Of a DNA stretch of 64,000 bases, positions 16,884 to 25,721 are shown in pieces. Numbering within the stretch: the first letter of the stretch is position 1; every line of letters starts with the position of its first letter. Under the pieces are notes generated by a model. It saw only the letters and a program-made list of their open reading frames with translations. It did not search any database and was not told the DNA's origin. The position numbers and the translations under genes were made by a program. This DNA is from S5-327 sp965116015 (GTDB taxonomy: Bacteria; Chloroflexota; Dehalococcoidia; Lucifugimonadales; Australimonadaceae), in contig OZ220477.1 of NCBI GenBank assembly GCA_965116015.1, positions 1,178,001 to 1,242,000 of the forward strand. The letters run 5' to 3'.

Positions 16884-17306
16884 ATGATCCGCGTTACCGA
16901 CGCCATCCAACTCGCCGAGCGCGAGATCGAGACCTCCTACGTAACCGCGTCAGGCCCCGGCGGACAGAACGTCAATCGCGTAGCCACCGCCGCCCACCTG
17001 CGCTTCGACGCCGCTGCATCCCCCTCGCTCCCAGACGACGTCAAGCGGCGACTCCGAAGCATCGCAGGCAAGCGCCTCAACGCCGGCGGAGTGCTCGTCA
17101 TCAAGGCGCAGCGTTACCGAACTCGCGAGCGCAACCGCGAGGACGCTCTCGATCGCCTCGTCCGCATCATTGCAAGAGCAGAGCGCCCGCCGCGCTCCCG
17201 CCGTCCCACCCAGCCAACGACGCAATCCATCGAGCGCCGCCTCCAGGAAAAGCGGAGGCGCGCGCAGACCAAACAGACCAGAGCGCAAGCCATCGACGAG
17301 GAGTAG
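16884..17306 (+). CDS. arfB: Peptidyl-tRNA hydrolase ArfB/YaeJ-like (RF-1 domain)
   Basis: A 140-aa class-I release-factor-like domain. The catalytic GGQ is at residues 26-28 in SGPGGQNVNRVAT, the classical motif. The C-terminus is a basic Arg/Lys/Gln tail, which in ArfB enters the empty mRNA channel of stalled ribosomes. The protein rescues non-stop complexes by hydrolysing peptidyl-tRNA. The start at 16884 fits the family N-terminus; no strong ribosome site is seen. Confidence 0.9.
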   Translation: MIRVTDAIQLAEREIETSYVTASGPGGQNVNRVATAAHLRFDAAASPSLPDDVKRRLRSIAGKRLNAGGVLVIKAQRYRTRERNREDALDRLVRIIARAERPPRSRRPTQPTTQSIERRLQEKRRRAQTKQTRAQAIDEE

Positions 17307-17355
17307 CGGCAACCCGCGCCGCGCTCCCCAGCCCCAAGCGGACAAAGGAGCAACG

Positions 17356-18549
17356 ATGCCCCGACTCGAAGACCTCTCGGAAGTCGCGCGACAGGGCCAC
17401 CTCAATTTTCCCGCGTTCGACCACGACAACGCGCCATGCGCGCCGTTCACGAAACCGCTCTCCGAGGCCAAACTCGCCCTCGTCACAACTGCCGGGCTTC
17501 ACCTCCGCGGCGACGCTCCGTTCGCCAGCGGCGACGAATCGTATCGCGTCATTCCCTCGTCGGCCCTGGCGCGCGACATCATCCAAAGCCACGCGAGCAT
17601 CGGGTTCGACCGTGCCCCCATAATGCGCGACATCAACGTAACGTTCCCCATCGACCGCCTGCGCGAGCTAGTCGCGCACGGCGAACTGGGAGCGCTCTCC
17701 GGCAACTTCTACTCCTTTATGGGCGCCCAGCGCAGCCCCCGCCGCATCGAGCGGGAAACCGGCCCCGAGGTCGGCCGCCTGCTGCTCGACGAAGGCGCCG
17801 ACGCCGCCCTCCTCACGCCCACCTGACCGAACTGCACGCACACGGTCAGTGTGCTGGCGCGGGCAATCGAAGAAACCGGCCTCCCAACCGTAACGATCGC
17901 CCTCATCAAAGAGCACGCGCAGCGCGTGAAGCCCCCTCGCGCCCTATGGGTCCCGTTCCCGTTCGGATGCGCGCTCGGCAAGCCCAACGACCCTGAGTTC
18001 CAGCACAAGACGCTCGCGGCCGCCCTCTCGCTGCTGCCCCTCGGCGCCGATCCCAGCCGCCCTGCGCCCATCCTCGCCGAATTCCCCGAAGACGGCGACG
18101 CTCTCGCGCGGCTCGTGCAGGCAAGCGATGCGCGCCCCGACCTCACCGCCCCAACCGCCGACCCCGCCAACGAAATCACCGCGCTCCGCGGCTACTACGA
18201 ACGCTGGACAGCCGAGCACGACAACCGCACCGCAGTCGGCCTCAGCGGCGTCCCCCAGCGACAGTTCCGCGGCCTCGTCCGCTACCTGCAAGCGTTCGCC
18301 CGCGGCGACGACGCCTCCTACGACCTCGCGCCACAGGAATTGCCCGCCGGACGCTTCCTCCGCCTCGCCTCCGACGACCTCAAGGCGTTCTACTTCGAGG
18401 CTCGCTTCTCCCAGCGCCCCGACCAGCAGCACAACGACCTCCAGCGCTGGTTCTGGGCCGAGACCGCTATGGGCCCCCTGCTCGCCTCGGTCGCCGCCCG
18501 CCTCTCGGAGCAGGGCGACAACCGCAGCGCCCAAGGCATCGCCCGCTAG
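17356..18549 (+). CDS. GrdB-like reductase family selenoprotein (in-frame UGA = Sec157)
   Basis: One frame of 397 codons, interrupted only by TGA at 17824-17826. Before it: KLALVTTAGLHLRG and SYRVIPSS, hallmarks of the glycine/sarcosine/betaine reductase component B-like family. At the TGA the text reads LLTPT-U-PNCTHTV, which forms a UxxC redox motif (Sec157, Cys160) where family members carry CxxC or UxxC. The family sequence then continues without loss to 18549. A SECIS-like hairpin follows the UGA. AAAGGAG precedes ATG 17356. Standard gene finders would split it into two. selA, selB and tRNA-Sec are not in the window. Substrate unknown; role in thiol/selenol redox chemistry is inference. 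Confidence 0.85.
17824..17854 (+). promoter_or_regulatory. UGA codon and bacterial SECIS-like hairpin
   Basis: After UGA (17824-17826) comes a perfect 6-bp stem GCACAC/GTGTGC (17838-17843 with 17849-17854) closing the loop GGTCA. Seventeen nt separate the UGA from the loop. The E. coli fdhF SECIS also has a GGUC-containing apical loop beginning 17 nt after its UGA. This supports Sec insertion by SelB. Confidence 0.7.
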
Positions 18550-19021
18550 AGCCGAGCCGTCCGCCCTTCGCGCAACGACCTCTCCGCCCTCCATACCCCC
18601 TGAGGAACAGCGCGAGCCCGCCCCCATCGCCATAGCTCCATCGCAGTGAACGCAAAGCGGCGCGCAGCATTCCCGCCCCCGCTCCGCGACATCCGTCCAT
18701 TGACGCCCCACGCCTGCTCGCGCGACACTAAAGGAGCTTAGGGCGTCGTAAGGCGCAAACCCTGCGTCCGTGTGGACGCTAGGGCTGTCGGTTATCTACA
18801 GATGAGCAGGTATGACGCGCGGCGCGAGCCGCTCGCCCCCTGCATGCTCATCTGTGGAGCCGGAGACGCCCTAAGCAAGCACACTTCGTCCGCGCGCTGC
18901 AGGGGGTTCCTCGTGCTCACGGCTTGGCGACAGCAACGACCAGATGCGACAGTGCTCGCGCTTGCGCCGCTGTCGAGCCGCCGCGACCTAACCACGCCCC
19001 CTCGCGCCACAGGCGCAGGGA
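18550..19021. other. Intergenic region holding a structured element
   Basis: No gene is visible in these 472 bases. The first 180 bases show nothing. From 18736 to 18876 there is a nested set of inverted repeats (see the ncRNA entry). A weaker stem CGACAG/CTGTCG (18947-18952 with 18970-18975) lies between it and the methyltransferase gene. Confidence 0.6.
18736..18876 (+). ncRNA. Candidate structured RNA or palindromic element, 141 nt
   Basis: Nested stems form a three-way junction. The closing stem is a perfect 12-bp pairing of GCTTAGGGCGTC (18736-18747) with 18865-18876. Inside, arm 1 is CCCT plus GCGTCC, loop GTGT, GGACGC plus AGGG with one bulge. Arm 2 is the perfect 11-bp ACAGATGAGCA (18798-18808) with 18845-18855, and it contains a small GCGAG/CTCGC hairpin. 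It lies about 145 bp upstream of the methyltransferase-HNH gene. No known family is recognised. Strand is uncertain; a DNA cruciform or transposon end is the alternative. Confidence 0.45.
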
Positions 19022-20542
19022 ATGGCGGAACAGAACTTCCCTGACAACGTCCTTTACGAACTCGACAACCTCGACGTCCTCCGGGGAATGAACAGCGAAA
19101 CAGTCGACCTCATCGCCACCGACCCGCCGTTCAACACCCAGCGCAACAGGTCGGGAACCGCAGGGTTCTACGTCGACAACTGGAAGTGGGGCGACACCGG
19201 CATCCTCCCCGACCAGTGGGCATGGAACGAGGTGCACCCCGTTTGGCTCGAACAGATCAAAGACGACAAACCAGCCCTCTACGAGGTCATCGACGCCGCG
19301 CGAGCCTGCCACGGAGAAGACATCGCCGCCTTCCTCTGCTTCCTCAGCGTCCGCCTCCTGGAGATGCACCGTGTGCTCAAGCCTGCCGGCAGCATCTACC
19401 TCCATTGCGACCACACCGCCAACGCCTACATCCGAATGGCGATGGACGCTGTATTCGGCCCCAAGAATTTCCGGAACGAAATCGTCTGGAACTACCGACG
19501 ATGGCCCGCTAAGTCGCGCAATTTCCAGCGGATGCATGACACTATCTACTGGTATTCGAAAGGAACAGAGTGGACATGGAACCAGCAGTACGAAGCCTTA
19601 GCGCCTTCCACACTTAAGGCGGACGGGGGAAAGAAGATTCTCAACGTGTTCGATGAGCACGGCCATCGGGTTCGAGGCGTTAAAACCGGTGAAGACTCTC
19701 CCGGCGCGCTAATGCGTTCTGTTTGGGACATAGGCTTCATCTCTCCTACGGCAAAAGAGCGCACCGGCTCCCCTGACCAAAAACCGCTCGCGCTGTACGA
19801 GCGGATAATCCTAGCGAGCAGCAACCCGGGCGACCTCGTGCTAGACCCGTTCGCGGGATGTGCAACCACAATCATCGCGGCGCGGAAGCACGGCAGGCGA
19901 TGGGTGGGCGTCGACCGCCGCAAAGACGCAAGGTTTCACGTCGTGATGCGCATGATGGACATCAAGGCCAAAGACGCCGAACAACTCCGCAAGGAGCGCC
20001 CCGACCTCAGCGCCTGGCTGGATGATCAGCTCTCCCGCTACGACGCGCACTACGCCATCGAGCCGCCCGAGCGAACAGACAGCGGCGAGCACGCGGCTCC
20101 CGAACTTGAGCAAGTGTTCTTCCCCATTCGCGGCGAGCGGCAGCCTTGGCAGCGCCTCGCCCACGCCGAAATGCAGGGCGTCCTCAACCGCGTGCAAGCC
20201 GCGAGCGACGGCGCGCAGACGATCTGCGCCGGCTGCGGGCGAGAGCTCGAATGGCAGTTTATGGAGCTCGACCACATCACCCCGAGAGCCGACGGCGGCG
20301 AGAACTACATCACCAACCGGGTAATGCTCTGCCGCCCATGCAACGGGAAGAAGAAACACAATCTCACCCTCTCCGGCCTGCGCCGGCAGAACCGGCAAGA
20401 CGGCTGGATGAAGGACGAGCCAAAGGCCCAGACCGTCCTGATGACCGTCCAACGGCAAACGCAGAAGATGCGCGACTCCTGGTCGAGCCCCGACGTGCAG
20501 GCGCTCATCCTCTCCGTGCGCAGCCAGCAGCCGCAGACATAG
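19022..20542 (+). CDS. Beta-class DNA methyltransferase fused to HNH endonuclease
   Basis: A 506-aa protein. The N-terminal part is an N6_N4 methyltransferase with motif IV first (TDPPFN, Asp34-Asn38), a target-recognition middle, then YERII and DPFAGCATT (from Asp275), the motif order of the beta class. DPPF points to N6-adenine. The C-terminus is a zinc-type HNH nuclease: Cys402/Cys405, ELDH with His418, GGENYITN, and Cys437/Cys440 in CRPCN. One chain could therefore methylate and cut the same site. No separate restriction or specificity gene is near. A paralogue is at 31791. The structured element at 18736 lies upstream. Confidence 0.85.
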   Translation: MAEQNFPDNVLYELDNLDVLRGMNSETVDLIATDPPFNTQRNRSGTAGFYVDNWKWGDTGILPDQWAWNEVHPVWLEQIKDDKPALYEVIDAARACHGEDIAAFLCFLSVRLLEMHRVLKPAGSIYLHCDHTANAYIRMAMDAVFGPKNFRNEIVWNYRRWPAKSRNFQRMHDTIYWYSKGTEWTWNQQYEALAPSTLKADGGKKILNVFDEHGHRVRGVKTGEDSPGALMRSVWDIGFISPTAKERTGSPDQKPLALYERIILASSNPGDLVLDPFAGCATTIIAARKHGRRWVGVDRRKDARFHVVMRMMDIKAKDAEQLRKERPDLSAWLDDQLSRYDAHYAIEPPERTDSGEHAAPELEQVFFPIRGERQPWQRLAHAEMQGVLNRVQAASDGAQTICAGCGRELEWQFMELDHITPRADGGENYITNRVMLCRPCNGKKKHNLTLSGLRRQNRQDGWMKDEPKAQTVLMTVQRQTQKMRDSWSSPDVQALILSVRSQQPQT

Positions 20543-20554
20543 GCCCCGGATCCG

Positions 20555-21841
20555 CTACTCCTGCGCCTCCGGAGGCCTCGGCGAGCGCACGGCCAGAATC
20601 ATCGCCGCCGACAGAATGAACGCTCCCGCAAACACCGTGAACGCCGCGTTATAGCTGCCCGTTGCGTCGCGGATAGCCCCCGCCGCCAGCGGCCCCACCG
20701 GATTGATGAACGCCGTCATCAGCCCCATCTGCCCCCGGATCGCCCCCACCGACCGCCTCCCGAAATAGTTCGGCACAACAATCCGCTGGCTCACCGTCCA
20801 CCCTCCCTGCGCAACCCCGAACGTCAGCCCGAAGAGAATCGAGCCCGCGAACGTCTCAGCATTGACGATGACAGCCATCGACAGGAAGTAGATGAGCGCC
20901 ACCGACGCAATAACAAGCCTTATGTGGACGCGGTCCATAACCCATCCCCACGGCGCCGTCGTAATGGCCGAGGTCATCGCGAACGTGAACACAATGAGCA
21001 CGGAACTCTCGAACTCCACCCCGCGCGACTGGAAGTGCGGCACAGCGTGCAGGTTCGTAGCCGTTTGGCCGAAGAACATCACCGACGTCGTGAGCAGGAT
21101 GAGCCAGAACGCTGGCGTCCTGCGCGCCTGCCCCGCGCTCCACGCGAACTCGCTTGCCCCGGCGGCGCGTTCGCCTCCGGGCGCAGCGTCTAGAGCGTCG
21201 CCGTCGGGAACGAGCCCGTAGTCCTCCGGACGGCGACGCAAGTACACGAGCGCAGGAACGGTGATGAGCACGATGGCCGAGATCGCCAGCAACCCGTACG
21301 CCCATCGCCAGCTGAGCAGCACAATCAGCGGCGCAACCGCCAGCGGCGTGAGCGCCTGCCCGAACCGGAGCCCGAACCCCGCCAGCGATGTGGCTCTTCC
21401 GCGCTTGCGGATGAACCAGTTCGCAATCGCGACAGTCGTCCCCAGCTGCACGCCGGCAATGGCGAACCCGCGCCCCGCGCCGAAGAATATCCACATCTGC
21501 CACGGCGCTTGCATCAGCGCGAGGCCAACCATCGCCCCTGCCAGAGCCATTCCCGAGACCGCCGTAACAGTGCGCGTGCCGTAGCGATCCATCACGCGTC
21601 CCATCGCCGCGGTCAGCACAGACCCGGTGAAACTGCCGACTGTGAACGCCGCCGCAACCTCCCAAGCCTTCCAGCCAGTCTCCTCCCGGATCGGCTCGAA
21701 CCACACGCTCAGGACAGGCCCGTAGAAAATGCACGACGCGAACGAAACAACGAGCGCCGTGGACGCGATCGCCCACCCGTAGTAGGCGTCGAACGGCCAC
21801 AGCGAACCCGCCGGACTGCGGGCCCGCTGCGGAGCGCCCAT
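20555..21841 (-). CDS. MFS transporter, oxalate/formate antiporter-like
   Basis: A 428-aa carrier with about 12 membrane helices. The N-terminal AYYGWAIASTALVVSFAS and GRVMDRYGTRTV resemble the monocarboxylate/oxalate-formate branch of the MFS. The start ATG directly follows the TAG of the upstream amidohydrolase gene (TAGATG), so the pair is one operon. The carrier probably imports the substrate of that hydrolase. It faces the methyltransferase gene tail to tail. Confidence 0.85.
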   Translation of the reverse strand: MGAPQRARSPAGSLWPFDAYYGWAIASTALVVSFASCIFYGPVLSVWFEPIREETGWKAWEVAAAFTVGSFTGSVLTAAMGRVMDRYGTRTVTAVSGMALAGAMVGLALMQAPWQMWIFFGAGRGFAIAGVQLGTTVAIANWFIRKRGRATSLAGFGLRFGQALTPLAVAPLIVLLSWRWAYGLLAISAIVLITVPALVYLRRRPEDYGLVPDGDALDAAPGGERAAGASEFAWSAGQARRTPAFWLILLTTSVMFFGQTATNLHAVPHFQSRGVEFESSVLIVFTFAMTSAITTAPWGWVMDRVHIRLVIASVALIYFLSMAVIVNAETFAGSILFGLTFGVAQGGWTVSQRIVVPNYFGRRSVGAIRGQMGLMTAFINPVGPLAAGAIRDATGSYNAAFTVFAGAFILSAAMILAVRSPRPPEAQE

Positions 21842-23005
21842 CTAGTTTCTGTCCGGCAAGTGAAAGAAGTTAACGGCGTTCTGAACGGTCATCTTGTAGA
21901 CCTCCTCCTCAGGAACGCCGGCGAAGTTGTGCTTCATCACCTCGTCCGAATCGGGCCAGTCCGACTCCTGGTGCGGGAAGTCCGCCGCCCACACGAGGTG
22001 GTCAACGTTCAGATGATGGCGGAGGTCCACCCCGCTGCGATCCTGCTGAAAGCCCCAGTAGAAGTACTCGTTGAGCAGCTCGCTGGGCATCGCCTTGAGC
22101 GGCGTGAACCCGTTCATATGCTCCGCCCAGTAGATGTGACGGTTGTAGCGCACATCGGCAATCTCCAGGAAGAACGGAACCCACCCTATCGACGTCTCGG
22201 CAAGCATCACGCGCAGGTCTGGGAAGCGGTCGAACAGGCCGGAGAGCAGCAACTGCACCGCGTTCGTCCCAGCTCCGCGGGCGGCGAACCGCTGCACCTG
22301 AAACGCAAGCTCCGTCGTAAGCCGCGCGTCGTGCTTCGGATAGTCGAGCAGCTTGCCGCTCTCGCCCGTTCTGGCGAGCTCCACATGGATGGAGACTGGC
22401 ATCTGAAGGTCGAGCGACGACGCCCAGAATCGATCATCCTCGAGCAAGGGCTTGCCCCCGCCATTAGGAAACGTCAGCAGCTGTACGCCGGCGAGGCCTG
22501 CCCTCTTGCAGAACTCGATCTCGGCCACAGCATCGTCGATGCCGGTCGTGGGAATAGCGCCGATTCCGAAGAGCCGGTCAGGCGCCTCCGCGCAATACTC
22601 TTCGCCCATCCAGGCGTTCCAGCCCCGGAAGATCGCACGCTGAAGATCGTCGTCCTTCACTTTCATCCACAGACGCGGACCAACAACCACCGCGGGATAG
22701 AGAATCTCCGCGTCGAGTCCGTCCCGCTCCTGCTCCTGAACGCGTTGCTGGGGAGAGCCAGTGCCGGGCGTGCTCTCGTACGTCTGCCCCCCGGGATACC
22801 AGACGTCGCGGCCCTTGCCGCCGTACAAGTCCATCGGATTCTGCGCGGGAGGCAGATCCTCCAGCAGAGCAGCATCGGCGCCGGTATCGAGCTTGACAGT
22901 TTTGGGCGCGCGGTCGCGGAATCTCGGGTCGACGCGGTGGGTCCATCGCTCATTGGCGACTTCAAGGTGCGAATCGCCGGATATGCGGGTGTAGGGCGCC
23001 ATCAA
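21842..23005 (-). CDS. Amidohydrolase-2 family hydrolase
   Basis: A 387-aa member of the Amidohydro_2 superfamily. The N-terminal metal motif is ISGDSH. The segment VDPRFRDRAPK resembles the opening of the paralogue at 38281, and WAADFPHQESDWP holds the late Asp. The fold is a TIM barrel and family substrates are aromatic acids or lactones. It is the first gene of a two-gene operon with the MFS carrier. The region upstream is shared with divergent ccmH. Confidence 0.87.
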   Translation of the reverse strand: MMAPYTRISGDSHLEVANERWTHRVDPRFRDRAPKTVKLDTGADAALLEDLPPAQNPMDLYGGKGRDVWYPGGQTYESTPGTGSPQQRVQEQERDGLDAEILYPAVVVGPRLWMKVKDDDLQRAIFRGWNAWMGEEYCAEAPDRLFGIGAIPTTGIDDAVAEIEFCKRAGLAGVQLLTFPNGGGKPLLEDDRFWASSLDLQMPVSIHVELARTGESGKLLDYPKHDARLTTELAFQVQRFAARGAGTNAVQLLLSGLFDRFPDLRVMLAETSIGWVPFFLEIADVRYNRHIYWAEHMNGFTPLKAMPSELLNEYFYWGFQQDRSGVDLRHHLNVDHLVWAADFPHQESDWPDSDEVMKHNFAGVPEEEVYKMTVQNAVNFFHLPDRN

Positions 23006-23194
23006 TCATGCCTCCGGGCAGCCCTTGCTTCATCTACTGGACGCTATCGGCTCCAACAGGACTGCTCAGGGCGTAGTATCGCCCCAAACCGCGATTTGCG
23101 CGACCCGCGCCGACCCGCGCGTCAGTCCCTCCGCTGCGACGCGAACGGGGGGGCAGAGAAACGCGCCTGCTGCTAAGATTAAGGCGGTGCAGGG

Positions 23195-23734
23195 TTGGAA
23201 TCTTCCGCTGTTCGAGCCTACCGCATAGCCATACTCCTCGCTCTCGCCATCGTCGCCGCCGCGATGGCGGCAACAGAGGCGCGCGCGCAGCCGTACGAGG
23301 ACCTCCCCCCCGACCTTGAGCAGCGCGCCCAGCGGCTGCACAGCGCCATTATGTGCGCCCAGTGCGCCGGCCAGTCGCTTGATCAGTCGAACGCCCCTCT
23401 CGCCAAGACGATGCGCCAGACAATCCGCGAGCAGCTCATCGCCGGCGACGACGACGACGAAATCATCGCTCTGATGGTGAGCGCCTACGGCGAGGGCATC
23501 CTCGCCTCTCCGCCAGCTCGCGGATTCTCGCTCGCGGCTTGGGTAGTTCCGCCCATCGCCATCCTGCTCGGCGCCGTCGCAGTAGCTTTCGCCGTCCGGA
23601 GCTTGCGCCGAAAACCGCAAGCAGCCGGGCATGATGCGGCAGGTGCCCCGTCCGGCCTAGAGCCGTACCTCGACATCGTCGACCGGGAGCTCGCCGGCGA
23701 AGCGGCGAGCGGGAGACCCGGCGCCAGTGGCTAA
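23195..23734 (+). CDS. ccmH: Cytochrome c maturation protein CcmH
   Basis: A 179-aa membrane-anchored thiol reductase. A signal or anchor helix spans residues about 9-30. CxxC is Cys54/Cys57 in CAQCAGQSLDQSNA, the CcmH signature, and a second helix lies at about 110-130. CcmH reduces apocytochrome c CxxCH thiols before haem attachment by CcmF. The likely start is TTG 23195 after an AGG-rich leader. It overlaps ccmF by 8 nt. It is the first gene of a four-gene unit ending at 27300. Confidence 0.88.
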   Translation: MESSAVRAYRIAILLALAIVAAAMAATEARAQPYEDLPPDLEQRAQRLHSAIMCAQCAGQSLDQSNAPLAKTMRQTIREQLIAGDDDDEIIALMVSAYGEGILASPPARGFSLAAWVVPPIAILLGAVAVAFAVRSLRRKPQAAGHDAAGAPSGLEPYLDIVDRELAGEAASGRPGASG

Positions 23735-25721
23735 CCTCGGCTCCTCAACCATCCTCATCGCCTTGCTGCTTGCGTCCTACAGCGCAATCGTCTCGTTCGT
23801 GGGCGCGAAGCGGCGACACAGCCCATCCGTGGCCAGCGCCCAGCGCGCGAACTATCTCGCCGCCTTCACTCTATTCGTCGCGGTCGCCGCGCTCATCACG
23901 GCGTTCCTCCAGAACGACTTCAGCATCCGTTACGTCGCCGAGCACAGCAACCTGGCGATGCCGCGCGCCTACACCTGGGTGGCCTTCTACGCCGGCAACG
24001 CGGGCTCGCTGCTGTTCGTAGCGTTCGCCCTTGCCGGAATGGCGTCAATCTCCATGGCGATGACGCCCCGGCGGCTCGGCGCGCTCCGCCCATACGCCAA
24101 CGGCGTACTGATGCTCATCCTCATCTTCTTCCTCGCAGTTATGCTCTTCCTCGCCAACCCGTTCGAAGTCCTGCCTTCCCCGCCCGTCGATGGGCGGGGC
24201 ATCAACCCTCTGCTTACGCACCCCGGGATGTTCATCCACCCGCCGCTCATCATGACGGGGCTTATCGCTATCGCCGTTCCGTTCTCGTTCGCCATCGCCG
24301 GGCTGCTCTCCGGACGCATCGACGACGACTGGGTGGACGCGGGACGCACGTGGGGCCTCGTTGCGTGGGCGCTGCTGGCCATCGGCCTCCTGCTCGGCGC
24401 ATGGTGGGCGTACACCATCCTCGGCTGGGGCGGCTACTGGGCGTGGGACCCCGTGGAGAACGCGGCGTTCATGCCCTGGCTCGCGCTCACAGCGTTCATC
24501 CATTCGATTATGGTGCAGAAGCGCCGGGGAATGTTCCGTATGTGGAACATCGCCCTGGTGAACATCAGCTTCACGCTCGGCGCATTCGGCATCTTCATCA
24601 ACCGCGGCGGCCCCGTTCCCTCAGTGCATTCATTCGGAGCCTCCACCCTCGGATGGGTGTTCCTCCTCTTCCTCGGCATCGTCGCCGTTGCATCGTTCGG
24701 GCTCTTCTTCTACCGCATGGCGGCGCTGCGCGGAGCGTCGTCCCTCGAGTCCGCCCTTTCCCGCGAGACTGCGTTCCTCGTCAACAATCTGCTCCTGTTA
24801 GGCGTGGCCTTTGTCACGCTCTGGGGCGTCGTCTTCCCGCTCATCTCCGAGCTTGCCATCGGGCGCACCATCACCGTGGGCGAACCCTACTTCAATCAAG
24901 TGAACGGCCCGCTGCTGCTTGCGCTCATTTTCCTTATGGGCGTCGGACCCCTCCTGCCCTGGCGCTCCGCAACGTGGGCGACCGTGCGCCGCTCCCTCGC
25001 CGTTCCGCTGGCTCTCGCGCTCGCAATCACAGCCGCGGCGGCCCTCATCTTCCGCATCGCCCACCCAGTCGTTCTCATCGGAGTCGGAGTCAGTTCTCTC
25101 GTCGGCGTGTCGACGCTGCAAGAGTGGGTGCGAGGCTCCATCGCGCGGCGACGTTCGACAGGCGCGTCCTACCCCGTCGCGTTCCTGCAGCTGATGGCGT
25201 CGAACCGCCCCCGCTATGGCGGCTACATTGTGCACCTCGCCATCGTTATGCTCGCTTTCGGCATCATCGGCTCGTCGTTCTACAACCTCGAGCGCGACGT
25301 GTTCCTCTCCGTTGGCGAGCGCGCCAGCATCGGCTCCTACGAGGTGGAGTTCACCGGCGTCCGCTCCCAAACATTCCCCGACCGCACCGAACGCATCGCC
25401 GACCTGCGCGTCGCCCGCAACGGCAAAGACCTGGGAACGATGGGGGCATGGCAAGGCGTCTACCCCTCGTTCTCTATGCTCTCCACACGCGCCGCTATCC
25501 GATCCCGACCCGCTGAAGACCTCTACGTGCTCTTCAGCGAAGTGCAGCCCAACGGAACGACCGCCGCCTTCCGGCTGCTCGTCAATCCAATGGTGTGGTG
25601 GATGTGGCTGGCGGGCCCGTTCGTCGTCCTCGGCACGGTCGTCGCCTTGTGGCCGGCTCGCCGGCGCGCCTTTGCCTACGCCTCCTCCCCGGCGGCGAGC
25701 GCAGCCGCTCCCGCTCCATGA
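23727..25721 (+). CDS. ccmF: Haem lyase CcmF
   Basis: A 664-aa polytopic membrane protein. The tryptophan-rich haem-handling motif GWGGYWAWDPVENA begins at about residue 233, and conserved His-containing loops such as LLTHPGMFIHPP precede it. CcmF joins haem to apocytochrome c in System I. GTG 23727 overlaps the ccmH stop. ccmA-E are not in the window and may lie elsewhere. Confidence 0.92.
   Translation: MANLGSSTILIALLLASYSAIVSFVGAKRRHSPSVASAQRANYLAAFTLFVAVAALITAFLQNDFSIRYVAEHSNLAMPRAYTWVAFYAGNAGSLLFVAFALAGMASISMAMTPRRLGALRPYANGVLMLILIFFLAVMLFLANPFEVLPSPPVDGRGINPLLTHPGMFIHPPLIMTGLIAIAVPFSFAIAGLLSGRIDDDWVDAGRTWGLVAWALLAIGLLLGAWWAYTILGWGGYWAWDPVENAAFMPWLALTAFIHSIMVQKRRGMFRMWNIALVNISFTLGAFGIFINRGGPVPSVHSFGASTLGWVFLLFLGIVAVASFGLFFYRMAALRGASSLESALSRETAFLVNNLLLLGVAFVTLWGVVFPLISELAIGRTITVGEPYFNQVNGPLLLALIFLMGVGPLLPWRSATWATVRRSLAVPLALALAITAAAALIFRIAHPVVLIGVGVSSLVGVSTLQEWVRGSIARRRSTGASYPVAFLQLMASNRPRYGGYIVHLAIVMLAFGIIGSSFYNLERDVFLSVGERASIGSYEVEFTGVRSQTFPDRTERIADLRVARNGKDLGTMGAWQGVYPSFSMLSTRAAIRSRPAEDLYVLFSEVQPNGTTAAFRLLVNPMVWWMWLAGPFVVLGTVVALWPARRRAFAYASSPAASAAAPAP

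Noticed and set aside
17824..17826. The TGA as a pseudogene mutation
   Set aside because: It falls exactly at the redox residue of the family, no frame shift is seen, and a SECIS-like hairpin follows at the right distance.
18797..18855. A rho-independent terminator for the selenoprotein gene
   Set aside because: The arms are far apart with a large inner part and no U-run; the element is better described as a multi-stem structure.
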